From Clitoria ternatea (taxonomy: Eukaryota; Streptophyta; Magnoliopsida; Fabales; Fabaceae), in the NCBI GenBank assembly GCA_037962975.1, contig CM075669.1, positions 189,542,501-189,606,500 on the forward strand: a stretch of DNA of 64,000 nucleotides, given 5' to 3'. This document shows positions 11,832-24,907 of this stretch, one piece after another. The translations under genes were made by a program, and so were the position numbers. The notes under the pieces are model-generated. The model was given only the letters and a program-made list of their open reading frames with translations, had not been told where the DNA came from and made no database searches. Position 1 is the first letter of the stretch; each line of letters begins with the position of its first letter.

Positions 11832-13304
11832 ATGATCCCCCATCACAAGAATTATCAAACCCTACATTAAATACATATAGGACCACATCAATCACTCATT
11901 TCAAATATCATTCTCAATTCTTGTTATACAAATAAATATATGTACATGATTCTTATCATGTTGTAATTGTTGATAAGCTTCATTTCCTTATTTTATTAGA
12001 TTTTGAGAATTCCTTCCCATTAACCAAAGTCCATTATTTTTAAAGGGCTACATTACAATACCTAAGTTACCAACACACTTCAAACTTCTTACCCAACACC
12101 CTTAGTGAGTTTTCAATGTCCCAAACACCTTATATCAATCTCATTCATACCATTACTCCTAAAACACACTACCATCAATTCTGACACTTATAACACTAAC
12201 ATTCTTCTTTGGCCTCTTAATTTTTCAACACCAACATTCATCATTACTCATTCAAAAATGCATTTCTACATAAAAAAATAATCCCATGGCAATCAAATTT
12301 CCAATTTCACAAGCTTTGCCAAAAGCCCCAATTCCACAAATCTTAGGGTTTTCACTTATCCCACCAACCTTTAATTTCAATAATTCAAATAACCTATTTC
12401 AAGCATCCTCAAGCTATTACATTCAATCATCAACACAACTCCAACAAATTCCTAATGGTCATCTAGCCTAGGGTTGGGTTCCACATGCATTTATCCACCA
12501 AAACAACTATTAATCCTTCATTATAATAATTCAAGAACCTTAAAACTACCAAGAAAAATCAATAAGTGCCATGAACATATGCCTTTAATTCCAAGGCTAT
12601 GAGAAAAATGAAAATAAAGGAAGAAGAAGAGATGATGAGCCAAGCTTGGTCCCAAAGTCCAATATGAGCTTCACAAATCCAAGCTTTGGTATTGATTTTG
12701 CAAGAAAAATATAGGTGGAGAGGTGTGGACGATTTTCGCTTTGTGAAAGAAGGAAAAAGAAGAAAAAAATTAAGAAGAGAGGTAAGGGAGAAGGAGCCAA
12801 CAAAAATGAGGGGAAAAGGAGAGAGACAAGTGAAATTTTGCCTATTGTCCATTGGTCCATGTACACACCTTTTTACTTTTGCCTTTTGGTTAACAAAACC
12901 CCTTTGTCCATTGGACAAAAAAGATTAAAGAAAGTAGAAGAAAAGTCCACGACAAGTTGAGAGGGAAAGGTATGGAATTTGCATTTTTCTTAATTTTAAT
13001 TTGTTCATAATTTTACCATTTATTAACATACGTCGTGTCTGAATAAATATCTCCTCAACACCAAAAATTATTTTAAACATACCACCGTAACCATAATAAG
13101 TTCCTCATTATTCTAGACTCATTAAATATCCAATTTGACTTACTAGGTCCCACACCATCCGCTAAATTGTTCATTTTTAGTAGATCTTAATTTATCGATG
13201 AATCATAGTTACTATATAATTAACTTTCCTATGCATTTTGGGTATTAAATAATTAATTAATATCATACTAATAATTTATTTTTCTAAAAATTTGGGATGT
13301 TACA

Positions 13305-13320
13305 ATCCACCCCACCTAAA
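13305..13320 (-). promoter_or_regulatory. Polypurine tract of element A
   Basis: On the element strand TTTTAGGTGGGGTGGAT lies immediately before the 3' LTR. The polyprotein stop codon TAG (13316-13318) overlaps it, a compact arrangement shared with element B. Confidence 0.82.
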
Positions 13321-14548
13321 AGAAATTTTTTTCCTTAAAATTCAACATACCTGATTCAAATATATTAGGATACCGCTTCCGCATATCATCCTCATGCTCC
13401 CAAGTAATGGTACTTTCATTTCCATGTTTCTAAGCCACTTACACGAGTGGGACTAACTTGTTCCGTAATCTCTTGACACAGCGTCCAACAATCTAAGTAG
13501 AGACAAGAGCGGTAGTCAGATCATCCCTGACTTCCACATCATCAACACTGAGCACATGTGAGGGGTCAGGTACATATTTCCTCAACTGAGAAACATGGAA
13601 TACGTTGTGAAGATTCGCCAGGTTAGGAGGTAAAGCAATGAAATAAGCAACTTCACAAATCCGCTCAAGGATCTCATAGGGACCAATAAATCTAGGACTT
13701 AATTTTCTATTCTTCAAAGCCCTACCAACACCTTTATCATGAGAAACCTGTAAAAACATATAATCACCAACTTGAAACTCAAGTGGCTTCCTTCTCTTAT
13801 CATAATAGCTCTTCTGTCGGTCTTGAGCGATCTTTATCTTCTCTTGGATCATCTTAATTTGTTCAGTGGTCTCCTCAATAATATCAGGCCCTAAAGCCAA
13901 ACTCTCACAAACCTCAAGCCAACATAACAGAGTCCTACACTTTCTTCCATACAACGCCTCATATGGTGCCATACCAATACAGGAATGAAAGTTATTATTA
14001 TAAGTAAATTTGATCAGAGGTAAATATTTCTCCCATGAACCACCATGCTCTAAAACACAAGCACGGAACAAGTCCTCAAGACTTTGAATAGTCTTCTTAG
14101 ATTGTCCATCTGTTTGAGGGTGATATGTCGAGCTCAACTTCAATTTAGAACCCATTGCCTCATGCAAGCTTCCATAAAATCGGGAAGTAAAACATGGGTC
14201 TCTATTAGAAATAATACTAGATGGCACTCCATGGAGTCTCACTATCTCCTTAATATACAATTGCACCAGGTTTTGTAAGGAACTTTTTATGCTTATCGGT
14301 AGAAAATGCGCACTCTTTATCTAATGATCCATAATTACCCAGATTCCATCGTTGTTAGATCTTGTCTTTGGAAGATCGGACACAAAGTCCATAGCAATAG
14401 CATCCCACTTCCAAACGGTGATATCAAGAGGTCTGAAAGTACTAGAAGGTCTTTGATGCTCTATTTTCACCTTCTGACATACAAGGCATAAAGCCACATA
14501 TCTAGTAACATCCTGCTTCATTCCAGGCCACCAAAAGTTCTTTTTCAC
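13316..14548 (-). pseudogene. Gypsy integrase with C-terminal chromodomain-like tail (element A)
   Basis: Integrase of a Tekay/Del-type element, which would insert cDNA into the genome. In order: FWWPGMKQDV and the CxxC of the zinc-binding HHCC domain (CLVCQK), first catalytic Asp region (WKWDAIAMDFV), second Asp region (SNRDPCFTSRF), then HPQTDGQSKKT. Family members have QSER in this last motif, so the catalytic Glu is replaced by Lys. The GPY/F module (KLSPRFIGPYEILER) and FHVSQLRKYVPDPS follow, then a decayed chromodomain-like end. Stops interrupt at 14318-14320 and 13490-13492, and further on in the tail. A roughly 10 bp deletion at the integrase start (14545) shifts the frame from the RNase H part. 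Not functional. Confidence 0.92.
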
Positions 14549-16280
14549 ATCTTGGTCACACTAGGGTGGATACTAAAGATGCTTTTATGAGCCTCTTTGA
14601 GTACCGCACTCCTCAAATCAACAAAGGAGCGTATATATGCACGGCCTTTCACACGCCATAGGCCATCAACACCCTCAACAAGGAATAGATTCTTCCTATC
14701 ATCTTGGGATTTCTTCATCTTATTTAGATAATCATCATCTACTTGTTTCCTCTTCACAAGATCTAGAAATTCATTGCATATCTTCAGAGTAGCAAAACAT
14801 AATTTCTTAGAAGATTGAATTTTAGTCACAACATTCAAATTCCGAAACTCCTCAATTAATTCAAGTTCTTTGACCATCATGGCCAATACATGTAAGGACT
14901 TCCTGCTATGAGCATCCACAACTATATTAGCCTTTCCCGGATGATACTTCAATTCAAAATCATAGTCCTTTAGGAATTCTATCCATCTTCTTTGACGCAT
15001 ATTTAATTCCTTCAGATCAAAAAGGTATTTCAAGCTTTTATTATCACTAAAGACCACAAACCTCAAACCATAGAGGTAATAACGCTAAATTTTCAAGGCA
15101 AATACAACCGCCACTAACTCTAAGTCATGACTGAGATAATTAACTTCATGAGGTCTCAATTGACGTGAAGCATAAGCAATAACATGTTTCTTCTGCATCA
15201 AAACACATCCAAGACCATGCTTAGAAGCATCACAATACATTATAGAATCTTCCTGTAAATCAGGCAATGCCAAAATAAGCGCAAAAATGAGGCTCATTTT
15301 CAATTCTTTGAAACTTTTCTCACATTCAACATTCAACAAGAAGGGTTGGTTTTTTCTAGTCAACTTCGTCAAAGGCCTAGCAAGATGAAAAAGTCCTTCA
15401 ATAAATCTCTGGTGGCAAGGCCAAGAAAACTTCTGATCTACGTAATAGATGTAGGCCTAAACCATGCCATAATAACCTCAACCTTAGAAGGATCAACAGA
15501 AACACCTTCTTCAGATATCACATGTCCAAGAAATTGGACACTCACCAACCAAAATTCACATTTAGAGGACTTAGCACACAACTGATTCTCTTTAAGAATG
15601 TTCAACACTAGTCTCAAATGTTCCTTATGTTCCTTGCGGCTCATGGAATATACCAAGATGTCATCAATGAATACCACCACGAATTGATCGAGATATTCAT
15701 GAAAGATACGATTCATGTAGTCCATGAATACAGCTGGAGCATTAGTCACTCCGAATGGCATCACAATATATTCATAATGGCCATATCGCATTCTAAAAGC
15801 AGTTTTTGGAATGTCTTCGATCTTCACCTAAATTTAGTGATAATCAGAACACAAAACAATTTTTGAGAATACCATAGCTCTTTTCAATTGATCTAACAGA
15901 TCATCAATACAAGGCAAGGGATATTTGTTCTTTATTGTCATTTTATTTAGTTGGCGGTAATCAACACACAACCACATAGTTCTATCCTTCTTCTTCACCA
16001 ATAGCACAGGAGCTCCTCAGGGTGATACACTGGGTCGAACAAATTCTTTTTTAAGTAACTCCTCCATTTTCTTTTTCAATTCAGCTAACTCTATAGGAGA
16101 CATCCTATAAAGAGCTATAGAAACGGGTTCTAAGTTGGGAGTAAGATCAATAGCAAACTCAACCTTATGTGGAGGTGGCAAACCGGGAACTTCTTCAGGA
16201 AACACATCTAAAAATTCAGACACCACTAGAATGCTAAAAGAATCAGGACCATTAGTCCCATCAGCAAGAGATAATAGCAT
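14545..16280 (-). pseudogene. Gypsy reverse transcriptase and RNase H (element A)
   Basis: This copies element RNA into DNA and degrades the RNA strand. Visible in order: RMSPIELAELKKKMEELL, then a stop at the conserved SPWGAP (Trp codon now TGA), DYRQLN, RMRYGHYEYIVMPFGVTNA, the catalytic VVFIDDILVYS intact, FLGHVISEEGVSVDPSKVE, RNase H with YCDASKHGLGCVLM, ASRQLRPHEVNY, SDNKSLKYLFDLKELNMRQR and YHPGKANIV. Stops lie near 16014-16016, 15435-15437 and 15082-15084; the last is a Trp codon changed to TAG before RYYLYG. Some segments between RT and RNase H are scrambled. The family is Tekay/Del-like by the YGHYEY...FHVSQLRKY signature. Inactive. Confidence 0.92.
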
Positions 16281-16289
16281 GCAAAGTTA

Positions 16290-16599
16290 AGCTATACCTC
16301 ACATATCGAATTTCCTAATGCTTGGAGAAAGGAAGATAATAGTTCTTTGTTGACAGTCAACCATGACCTTATTGGCGGAAAGCCAATCCATGCCAAGAAT
16401 GATCTCTAAGCCCTTCATGGGCAAGCAAATAAAGGAAGTAACAAATCTTCTCCCCTCTAGGAGCATGTCAACATCGTCACAACGAGTAACCGATCTAAGA
16501 CAAGTACCAGTTAGGGTAGAAACCATAAGAGCATTTTCATTAAGTTCACCGGCAGTTTCAATCGCTGCATACAATCCTCAGATATGAAAGAATAGGTAG
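16290..16599 (-). pseudogene. Gypsy aspartic protease, split by insertion Z (element A)
   Basis: Minus-strand reading gives YSFISEDCMQRLKLPV, then GRRFVTSFICLPMKGLEIILGMDWLSANKVMVD, the C-terminal part of a retroviral-type aspartic protease. The active-site segment lies across the insertion at 22837 and beyond, as VSGAT (the usual Asp of DSGAT is changed to Val). Insertion Z with GGTAG duplications separates the halves. The protease normally cuts the gag-pol polyprotein; here it is destroyed. Confidence 0.85.
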
Positions 16600-19500
16600 T
16601 GTAACACCCTCGGTCAACTAGGACAATTCCTTCCATTAGATTATCCTGGTTAATTGAGAGGTTACGGGTTTTAAAAAAATGTAGAAGTAAATGGGCATCA
16701 TATATATAACAAATTGTCATAACATCAATTGTACAAACTGAAAGTAAAGGGGCATGCTGGCTCCCATAAAGAAAATAAAATTAACCTATTCTATTCGTCC
16801 TTGGTCCAAGAAGAGTTTGACTGGTCCTCAATGTGAAGTCTGTGTCCATCTCCACGATGTCTGGAAAAATTTAGCGTAAAGGTGAGTTTCCACCTCCACA
16901 ACAATCGGGAAGGTGTTTCATCGACATCCACCCCACATCGACATCCGCCCACTCTCATGGGGTTTCCTATTTTTCATTCTAAGTTATCTCACTCACGCTA
17001 GCCATAGCTATCCATCCCCATTTCCTCACCCCACTACGAAGAGTTCTAACATTCATATAACCACCATTAGGTGACAACAAGAATCATAATACAACAATGT
17101 AATGCATGGGTTCATTCTTTTGTCTTGTAACTTTTAGCTAATATGATGCATGCGGCCCATCTCCTTCTCATCAATCCTAACACAACACGTATCATAGTCC
17201 CACTTTATACCCGTTGTCCGCTAGAGCGACTATAGCTCTCCATGTATGTTTCCCAATTCAAAAGAGGTAAGGACCCTCGGCCCTGCTATAAATCATGGAT
17301 CCACACAGGTCAAACAAGCACTACACAGTCATGGTAACCCCTGCTCTGAGTCGAAGTATACCTGAGTTACCACGGTTCTCCAATTTTGGGTGTGACTCCT
17401 TACTATTTGGATGCCCGCTCCGGTATACTCCCAAGACCACCTATAAGGGTCGGTACCCTCAGGGTTCCCCAACGTATCCATCGCTGTTATGCTCTAGGGA
17501 ATCATTCTGTCTTTACCCTTATTCTTCATGTATGATGCGTAATTCATAAATCTCAATCAATCATCTTATTGGTCCTCAGTAGAGTTCCTCTAATGAATCT
17601 GTTTCATCTCTAATGCTGGCTTATTTTATTTCATTAAATCGTAAATACTTCTTTTCTTTTCTTTCTCAAGGTTTTTCAAATACATAATAATCTTTTCCAA
17701 CACTTAGAAATGAAACGAAATCTCATACTTTCTAGAAAATTACGAGGTATATTGGCGCTATAACGCCCACTCATTATTCCGGATCCAATTTCCATATTTT
17801 CGCAATCTAGTCATTCAGGAACCTTCATTGATACCACCTTTATATTATCTTTTCTCACTTCTATTCAACAGTTTCTACTTTGTTTAATCATCAGTGCATC
17901 ACACAACACAGTTTATCATATTATGTTCACATGGTAATTCATTCACAACATCCACAGTCAGAGATCTTATCATATCACACATGTATCCACGACTATAGAA
18001 TTAACCATAACACATAGCTATCCATAATCACATATTTAACCACGATACACAATCAGCCATGTAGTAAGTACCATATTGCATTTAACACCTATCGTACTAA
18101 GAAATTGTCACACATTCAACCAACACTCCATGGAGAATTTTAGCATAAACATTCACATTTAAATACGTTGTCCATATTACCACTAATTTAGTTACTAAGG
18201 TATACCTATTTATACATCCTAATTTGGTCTACCAATTTAAGGGTATTTTATGGAATAATTTAATTCCTTACGTGTCTTTCAACCGTACATATTTTATCCT
18301 TTATCTACATTCTATTCGAATTCCCAAGTTCTATCTCTTAAATTCATGCCAAGTGACTTGCCACTGATTTCCTTTTTCTAATTAAAGTAATTTTACTTAT
18401 TTTAATAGCATGCCCCTTTTTATTCCCTATATTAGTTAATTAACTTCTAGTATGCTCCTTTACTACAATCTTTGTTATTACCCATCAACATTATTATTCA
18501 TTTACTCGATTATGCTTTGGTGTATAATTATAATTCTAAGTGTCCACCTTCCCCATTTCTAAGTGGGACTTAATCCTTTACTAAGTAAGTTATTGTTTAT
18601 TTTACTATTTATTTTATATTATTTCTTTAACTAAATTAGTTCTACTATTTAAGTAACTTACCTCTGTTTCCTTTATAGCAATTGATTATCATCAGTTCCT
18701 AATTTATTTACTTATTATTCTATTCTTAGTGATACCCTTTTAGTTCTCTATTTACTATTAGTCCATACCCCTGTCAATAGTATTCATTCTAATTCATTGT
18801 TTATCATGATCTATATTACTTCTGGCCAATATTATCTCTTTACTTATTATAACTTATGTCACCACTAGTCAATATTATCTCTTTTACTCATTATGGTCTA
18901 TGTTGATACTAACCAACATTATTTCTTTTCTTCTTTTCACTTAGTTCTACTTCTACTACTACTACTTACGTACCTTTAATTCTCATGGTCTATTTTGTTT
19001 TAATTCTCCTTATTATTATAACTTACTAGTGCTACTTTTCTTATGTCATACTAAGATAGAATGCCTTATATATTTTTAAATTTCTAGTTCTTTTCTATGG
19101 TGTCCAATCCTCTTTGTTACTAAAATTTTTAAGTTACTCATTCTCCTTTAAAAAGAATTCTCCTTAATATGATTTGTAAAGTTATCTACTTTTCTTTTTA
19201 GGAAAAGTTTTCTTTTATTAGAATTTGTAAAATTACTCTTTTTATTCTAAGAAAACTTTATTTTCTAATACACTAGAAACATCATTTTAAATTAAGTTAC
19301 TCCCCCTTTTTTTCTTTTCTTTTCTAGGAAATTTCATTTAGTTCAAAAACAATTTCCCTAATTTAATAAAATTCATCTATTATTATTTTATCAACTATAA
19401 GAAATAATTTTTTTCTAACTTTCTTAAGTTATCAATAGTATCAAATTCCTTAAACGTCAAATTTAACGGTATTAAGTCGAAATTATTTTCTTAAGCATGA

Positions 19501-22500
19501 ATGACCAATTTAGTCGCGATATACTTGTCGATTAACTCAATTAAATCTAGTGGGACTTACCGGGTTAAATCATACAAATTACATCAAGTCTTAAATAATT
19601 AAAATTATATACAACCACATCAAATTATACAATTGCGCCCACGCCGTTTCCTACCATTTAACCGAATCGCGTAGAAGTTTTACTTTATAATCTTTTTCTT
19701 TTTAGCGGGTCATGTATATTATTATTATTATTTCTTCAGGGATTATCGGAATACTTAACATACTAAAACGTCTAAAAATGCAGCAACAAAGAAAATCATA
19801 TATCTCTCGATCTAACTGTTGGATCACAACGAAACTCAAGATAATGGTTCCTAATTACGGGAGGAATAATATGGCGAAATCGAAATCCAACTAAAACAAG
19901 GTGAACCCCCTTACTTTACGGATAGCTCACGGTTAGAGAGAGAAAAGGGAGTGGCTTGTCGAAAAAATTTTTCGATTGCCAAAGTTTTCGTCAATTACCG
20001 TGGATCGTCCTTACATTGCTAAAAACGTGACATGCAATTATTTTAGGCACCTTAAGGGTTATGGACAGCCAAGCAATACTACAAAACAACCATGCATAGA
20101 TTTAGTTTAAAGATCTATTTACCGATAGTCCGTCATTTTACTCCGAGTTCTCCGTCTTTTCATCGTCGGTTGTCATCGATCGTTCCCGGTACCTAGAAAA
20201 TGCAACATGCAACACGTTTGAAGGAGGAAGGGATCACAGTTTGGAACTTAAAAATAGAACCACAATGCACGCATAAGCTGGAATTTCTGGAGGAACTTTG
20301 GAGATACAAGAATCTAAAAGAAATTAAAGAACTCACTTTGGTGGCTAAAATGGTCACGGATTGGAGAAAGGCTCCATGATGGTGTTGGTAGCTTGGATGG
20401 TGTTTAGTGTGGGTGAAATAGAGTTGAAATGGTAGCTGGAGTGGAGGGTGCAGCTGCTGGTTGGTGGTGGAAAAATTAAAAAAGAAGTGTTAAATTTAAA
20501 GGGTGATGGTTGTCCATGGTTGGTGGCCGTGAAGAAAGGAGGATAATGGTCGGTCTCATGGTGGTTGAGAGGAAGATTATGGCGGCTGTAATAGAGAGGA
20601 AATAGTGCTAGAATTTAGAGAAAAGAAAGAAGGAGTAAGTGATGGTTGTTGTGAGAAGAGAAGAGAGTTAGTGGAAAGTGTATTTTGGCATAAGGTATGG
20701 TGTAATAAAAGGAATGAAACATGTTGAAGTCTTGGCCTTTAATTCATAAGGCTAAACATGAAGTGAGCAAGGAAAGTATGACAATTTTAATGAATGGTGT
20801 GGCATGGTACATGGTATTTCATGATACTTGGCATCTAATGATGACTCGTTGGAGAGCAAGCAGTCTAAAATTGCTAAGGAAGGAGTTAGTTTGAAGGAGA
20901 CAAATGGCCATTGAGTGTTGCAAGCTAATTGGATCACTCTTGCATGAAGGTTGTGGTGGCACATTTAGGGACGTCAAATTGTTTAGGCTTTAAAGGGATG
21001 ATGCGGACTGAATTAGGAAAAGGGCCCTACATAAGAATTGTAGGAATTTTTCTTATATTTAAATTGATATATGGCACAAAAATGTTCATTGAGAAACAAA
21101 TGAGATATGGCCCATTTACTAAAATAGGGTAAGGCTGTGACGGGATTGATGTTTCTTGCAAAGATAAATTTTTTGAGCAATATTGGTGAGGAATTTTACT
21201 TTGTGCCCTTCATCAAAGTTGTAGAGCATTGAGTTTAGAAAAATGTAGTGAAAGGATCGTTCGATTTCATGATCATACGAATGAGAAACATGAAAAATAC
21301 TGAACATAGTGCAAGCTGCCACTAGGAAAACGTGAATTAGTATGGTATTTTAAATTCTGGGATTTATAAAGCAAGAATTGGCTTTCAATCCCTTCATGAA
21401 GTTTGTAGATGTTCTTTTTCTATTTAATTTGATATATCATTTGTGACGATCCAAGTTTGGTAGCTCGAGATACACCCGATTTACGACAGGGTGCTATAGA
21501 AGCTTCCCGGATCAGCTACGTCTTTGGAAATAAATTCACCATTAATTTTCCCTTGAGAATTAGGTTTCGTGCCCTTCATGAACATTGTAAAGGTTTAAAA
21601 TACAGATCCATAGAAAAATAACAGAGTGATTCAAGCACTGGACAAAGGAGATATACAAATTTTAATGAAGACTGCCAGCATGATGATGAAACAGCTAAGG
21701 GGTTGCAAAGATCTATTAAAATGTACCGATCTAGAATGATTTGGCCTTCAATGTCCTTATAAGAAAACATAGGTAATTTTGTTACGAAGATTTTGACACT
21801 AAGTTTGCACAAATCGAAGGTTGTATGAAAGAGATATTAATTTTTTTCTAAACCATGCGCAAGGGGAAACGTCCAAACATTGAAATTTTGAGGCGAACAT
21901 ACTTAATCTTCAATTTTGAGGTTGACAGAGTGAGAATCAGAATTCAGGGCTAGAAATGAAGATTGGAGATCCTTTCAAAACAAAGAGATTGAGATTAAAA
22001 TTTTTAGATTCTAAGATTGTATGCAAAAGTTGGGTCCAAAATACTGAAGGTGCTCGGGTCGAGCTTTAAAGTGATTTCTGAGGAAACCAATTTATGGAAA
22101 AGCGGGGATGATAGAGTCTAAATCAAGCTTTGGTCCCTTCATAAAAAGTTCCTAAAATGTCAAAACGAGTCACCAGAGACTGACCATGCCACCATCGGAT
22201 ATCCCGAGGTATATGCGCGGTCAAACGTAGGCGACATTAAAGGTTCTGCTTGGGCCGGTTAAGCCAAGTCAGACACCTTTGATCATTTACGAAAGGAACC
22301 TAACAAGACTAGTTTCCTTACTGGATCACTAGTCTTGGGTCGAACGGTCAGAGTCCGACCTCAGGATGAGTCCTACAGTTCAAATCCAAGGAACTGGGTG
22401 ATATTTTATTATTAAATATAATTATCAAATAAATAAAAAAATTTAAAAAAATTTAATTTCAAAATAATTTTTTTATAATTATTTATCTATTAAATATTGT

Positions 22501-22831
22501 TGGCAGGAAATAATTATCAACTAATATAATTATAAATTAATTAGTACTTAATTAAACAAAATAATCGTCATTAACATATTATTTTTAATTAAACCATACT
22601 GTCGGACATTACTATTATTATTTATCGTTGTTTTTCTCGTTCGTTATACTCTCTCGGTATTCTTATACTTCAATTTAAATATCTTAACTAGATCCGCTTT
22701 CCACTATTTTCATATACCGAACTACTTAGGGAATAGGCCAAAGCATCGAGCTTCTTACTAAAAGCTTAACAGAGTATCCTTAGGAGTCCTGAGGGTCTAG
22801 TTTCTTATTCTCAAAAATCAGGGTTGTTACA
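16600..22831. mobile_element. Solo-LTR-like insertion Z (6.2 kb) in the protease of element A
   Basis: The ends are TGTAACACCC (16600) and GGTTGTTACA (22831), with target duplication GGTAG at 16595-16599 and 22832-22836. Removing it rejoins the protease reading. The minus-strand orientation is favoured: it begins TGTAACAACCCTGATTTTTG like other LTRs here, and its end (CTAGTTGACCGAGGGTG) resembles the end of remnant H near 44585-44610. I find no polyprotein, primer-binding site or polypurine tract. It has a GC-richer patch with short inverted repeats near 17200-17550 and a T-rich stretch at 18400-19400. At 6.2 kb it is unusually long for a solo LTR, so a non-coding composite or unseen nesting is possible. 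Confidence 0.78.
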
Positions 22832-22836
22832 GGTAG

Positions 22837-24131
22837 CACCCGAAACATAAATAACATGAACAGAATTACCGAGTATCTCATACTTATTTGTAATCAAGTT
22901 ACCAGTTTGTGCTGCTTCCTCGCTAGTCACAGCAAATACCCTTCTAGGAGTTTGTTGGTGATTCCCACGATTTCCATCACCATTGCGAGCACCGTTGCCA
23001 TTGCCATTGTGAGCACAATTGTCGTTGCCATGGCCATTACCATGTCTTCCACCATTATACCCACCATGGCCACCATTTTGGCCGCCATTGTGTCTATTAC
23101 CACGCCCCGACCACCATTGTGGCCTAAACCATTCACATGAGTGGGAGTGATAGCATGAGTAGAAGTATTGGCCACAAGAGCCCGCCTTGCAAGCAAAGGA
23201 CATACAGGACGAATATGTCCCACTTGATCACAATTAAAACAAACCACATCATCACGATGAACACACTCACGAGCATAATAAGATCCACCACACCTATTAC
23301 ATCTTGGCCTATTGGCATTTGTATTCCCCGACCAAAGGTGTTACCATGGCCACTGCCCCTACCTTGGGCATTAGAGTGAGCACCCCTTAAGAAATGTTCC
23401 TTCTTGAAATTCCCATGTTTTTTAAAACTAGAAGATTGACCTTTCAGCTTAGAGTTAAATTTAGAATGATGAGGTGATGCATGCTCCTCATAGATACAAG
23501 ACTTGTTCACAAGTACCATGAAGCTTTGGATCTCTTGATGACAAATTTCCCTTTGAATATCAGGGCACAAACCGTTCTCAAATTTCACACATTTAGAGGC
23601 TTCAGTCTCCTCTTGTTGATAAGGAGGGTAGAACTCACACAACTCTTCAAACTTGGAAGCATACTCTTCCGTAGTCATGGCGCCTTGCTTAAGTTCCATG
23701 AACTCAAGCACTTTCTTGCTCTTATAACCTTCTGGCAAATATTTCCTCATAAGTTCCAGCTTGAAATTCTCCTAAGTCAAGGGAGTAGCAGCAGTAATCA
23801 TCCTACTCTTAGTGAGTCTCCACCAAGTCTCAACTTCGTCCCTCATCATAAAAACAACATACTCTATTTTTTGGAGTTCAGTGCATTCAAAACTATCAAA
23901 GATCCTCTCAACATCTTGGATCCAAATAGAGGCTTGTTCAGGCCTAAATCCACCATCAAATTCAGGGGGTTTCCACTTCAAGAATTTGTCAAGGCCTTGA
24001 GTTCCTTAAGCAACAGGAGTAGCTTACCTTTCCGTAACTTTTCTATCACGGTTTTGTGACTCAAGAAGGTCAGTAAAGTGGTTCAAAGCTTGAGCTATAG
24101 ATTCATCATTATCATAGCGATGATGAGCCAT
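22837..24131 (-). pseudogene. Gypsy gag with zinc knuckles (element A)
   Basis: This is the nucleocapsid and capsid precursor. An ATG at 24131 fits (MAHHRYDNDESIAQALNHF), with the next recognisable segment FLKWKPPEFDGGFRPEQA. The gag core follows: WIQDVERIFDSFECTE, ENFKLELMRKYLPEGY, FMELKQGAMTTEEYASKFEEL, FYPPYQQEETEASKC. Two zinc knuckles come next, the second being CFNCDQVGHIRPVC. After them is a Gly/Asn/His-rich stretch (about 22950-23110) unusual for its length. Stops sit near the N-terminus and at 23769-23771, where a conserved Trp codon (LTWENF) is now TAG. Frameshifts divide the knuckle region. It lies about 330 bases downstream of the primer-binding site, as expected. Confidence 0.9.
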
Positions 24132-24462
24132 TTCAGGATCTATAACCATGACATTAAGTTCAACTAATATTAGTAAGCTAGCTCACAGACATGCCTATAG
24201 TCTTATACTATAGCAATTCACCACATAAATAAACCTTGGTTCTCTATCATGGAGTTCAATGTTAATCAATTCATATTAATACCCATCAAAGGCATGTTAT
24301 CACATTATAATGTCATGAGCATTCATATAAACATTAGAATTCATCACTGAGAAAGAATAGTGTGAAGAAAGCTTGGGTGGACCTATATAAATCAAACATC
24401 AATCATAATCAATTCATACAAGATCAAACAACAATGACAATGATTCACTAAAAGCATGTTAT

Positions 24463-24474
24463 GCTCTGATACCA
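24463..24474 (-). promoter_or_regulatory. Primer-binding site of element A (initiator tRNA-Met)
   Basis: GCTCTGATACCA on the plus strand is TGGTATCAGAGC on the element strand, complementary to the 3' end of plant initiator tRNA-Met. It lies five bases from the end of the 5' LTR, which fixes both the LTR boundary at 24480 and the orientation of element A. Confidence 0.92.
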
Positions 24475-24907
24475 CCCAATGTGGCACCCTTAATCCAGTA
24501 AATAATATGAAAGATATTATTAATTAGATATTAAAAGTAAGAATAAATTTTTCACGATTTAAACAATTGTCAAAAGAAGAACACCATAATTAAAAACTTC
24601 AATAATTAATCCCATACCTTTTTAAAGACTTATCTTATATATGAAGATATGAAAAGGTATGTAATTTAAACAAATGTCTACTTAGGACAATCAGTTACGT
24701 GGTCGTTATACAAGTGTTTGTGAAACATATAAGTTAATCCAAGATCAAGAGTGGATATGAGAAATAATCTAAGAAAATACAATAAGGTGATTGTCAAGAC
24801 TTGATAAAAGCATGTACAATCAATCATACAAATGTTCCATGCAGCAAGGAAGTGCAAAACATAACCCAAAAAGGCATAAAAGTATGTAAAATCCAACACT
24901 AGAGAAA

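Larger units (their letters stand above)
8619..13304 (-). mobile_element. 3' LTR of gypsy element A, truncated, with solo LTR W inside
   Basis: Minus-strand LTR starting at 13304 (TGTAACATCCC on the element strand) next to the polypurine tract. It is collinear with the 5' LTR of A: 8619-10239 matches about 25309-26960 and 11837-13304 matches about 26980-28448. The last roughly 830 bases of the LTR are missing, replaced by the end of element B at 8618. Solo LTR W (10240-11831) splits it. The conserved GCCGGCCAAGG block is at 8975-8985, and the imperfect tandem unit with GTGATCGCAACCAC-type hairpins is at about 9580-9780. Confidence 0.87.

Noticed and set aside
22811..23203. Gly/Asn/His-rich frame that could be a separate glycine-rich protein
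   Set aside because: It is the tail of the element A gag after the zinc knuckles, and its end (CNNPDF) is created by insertion Z.
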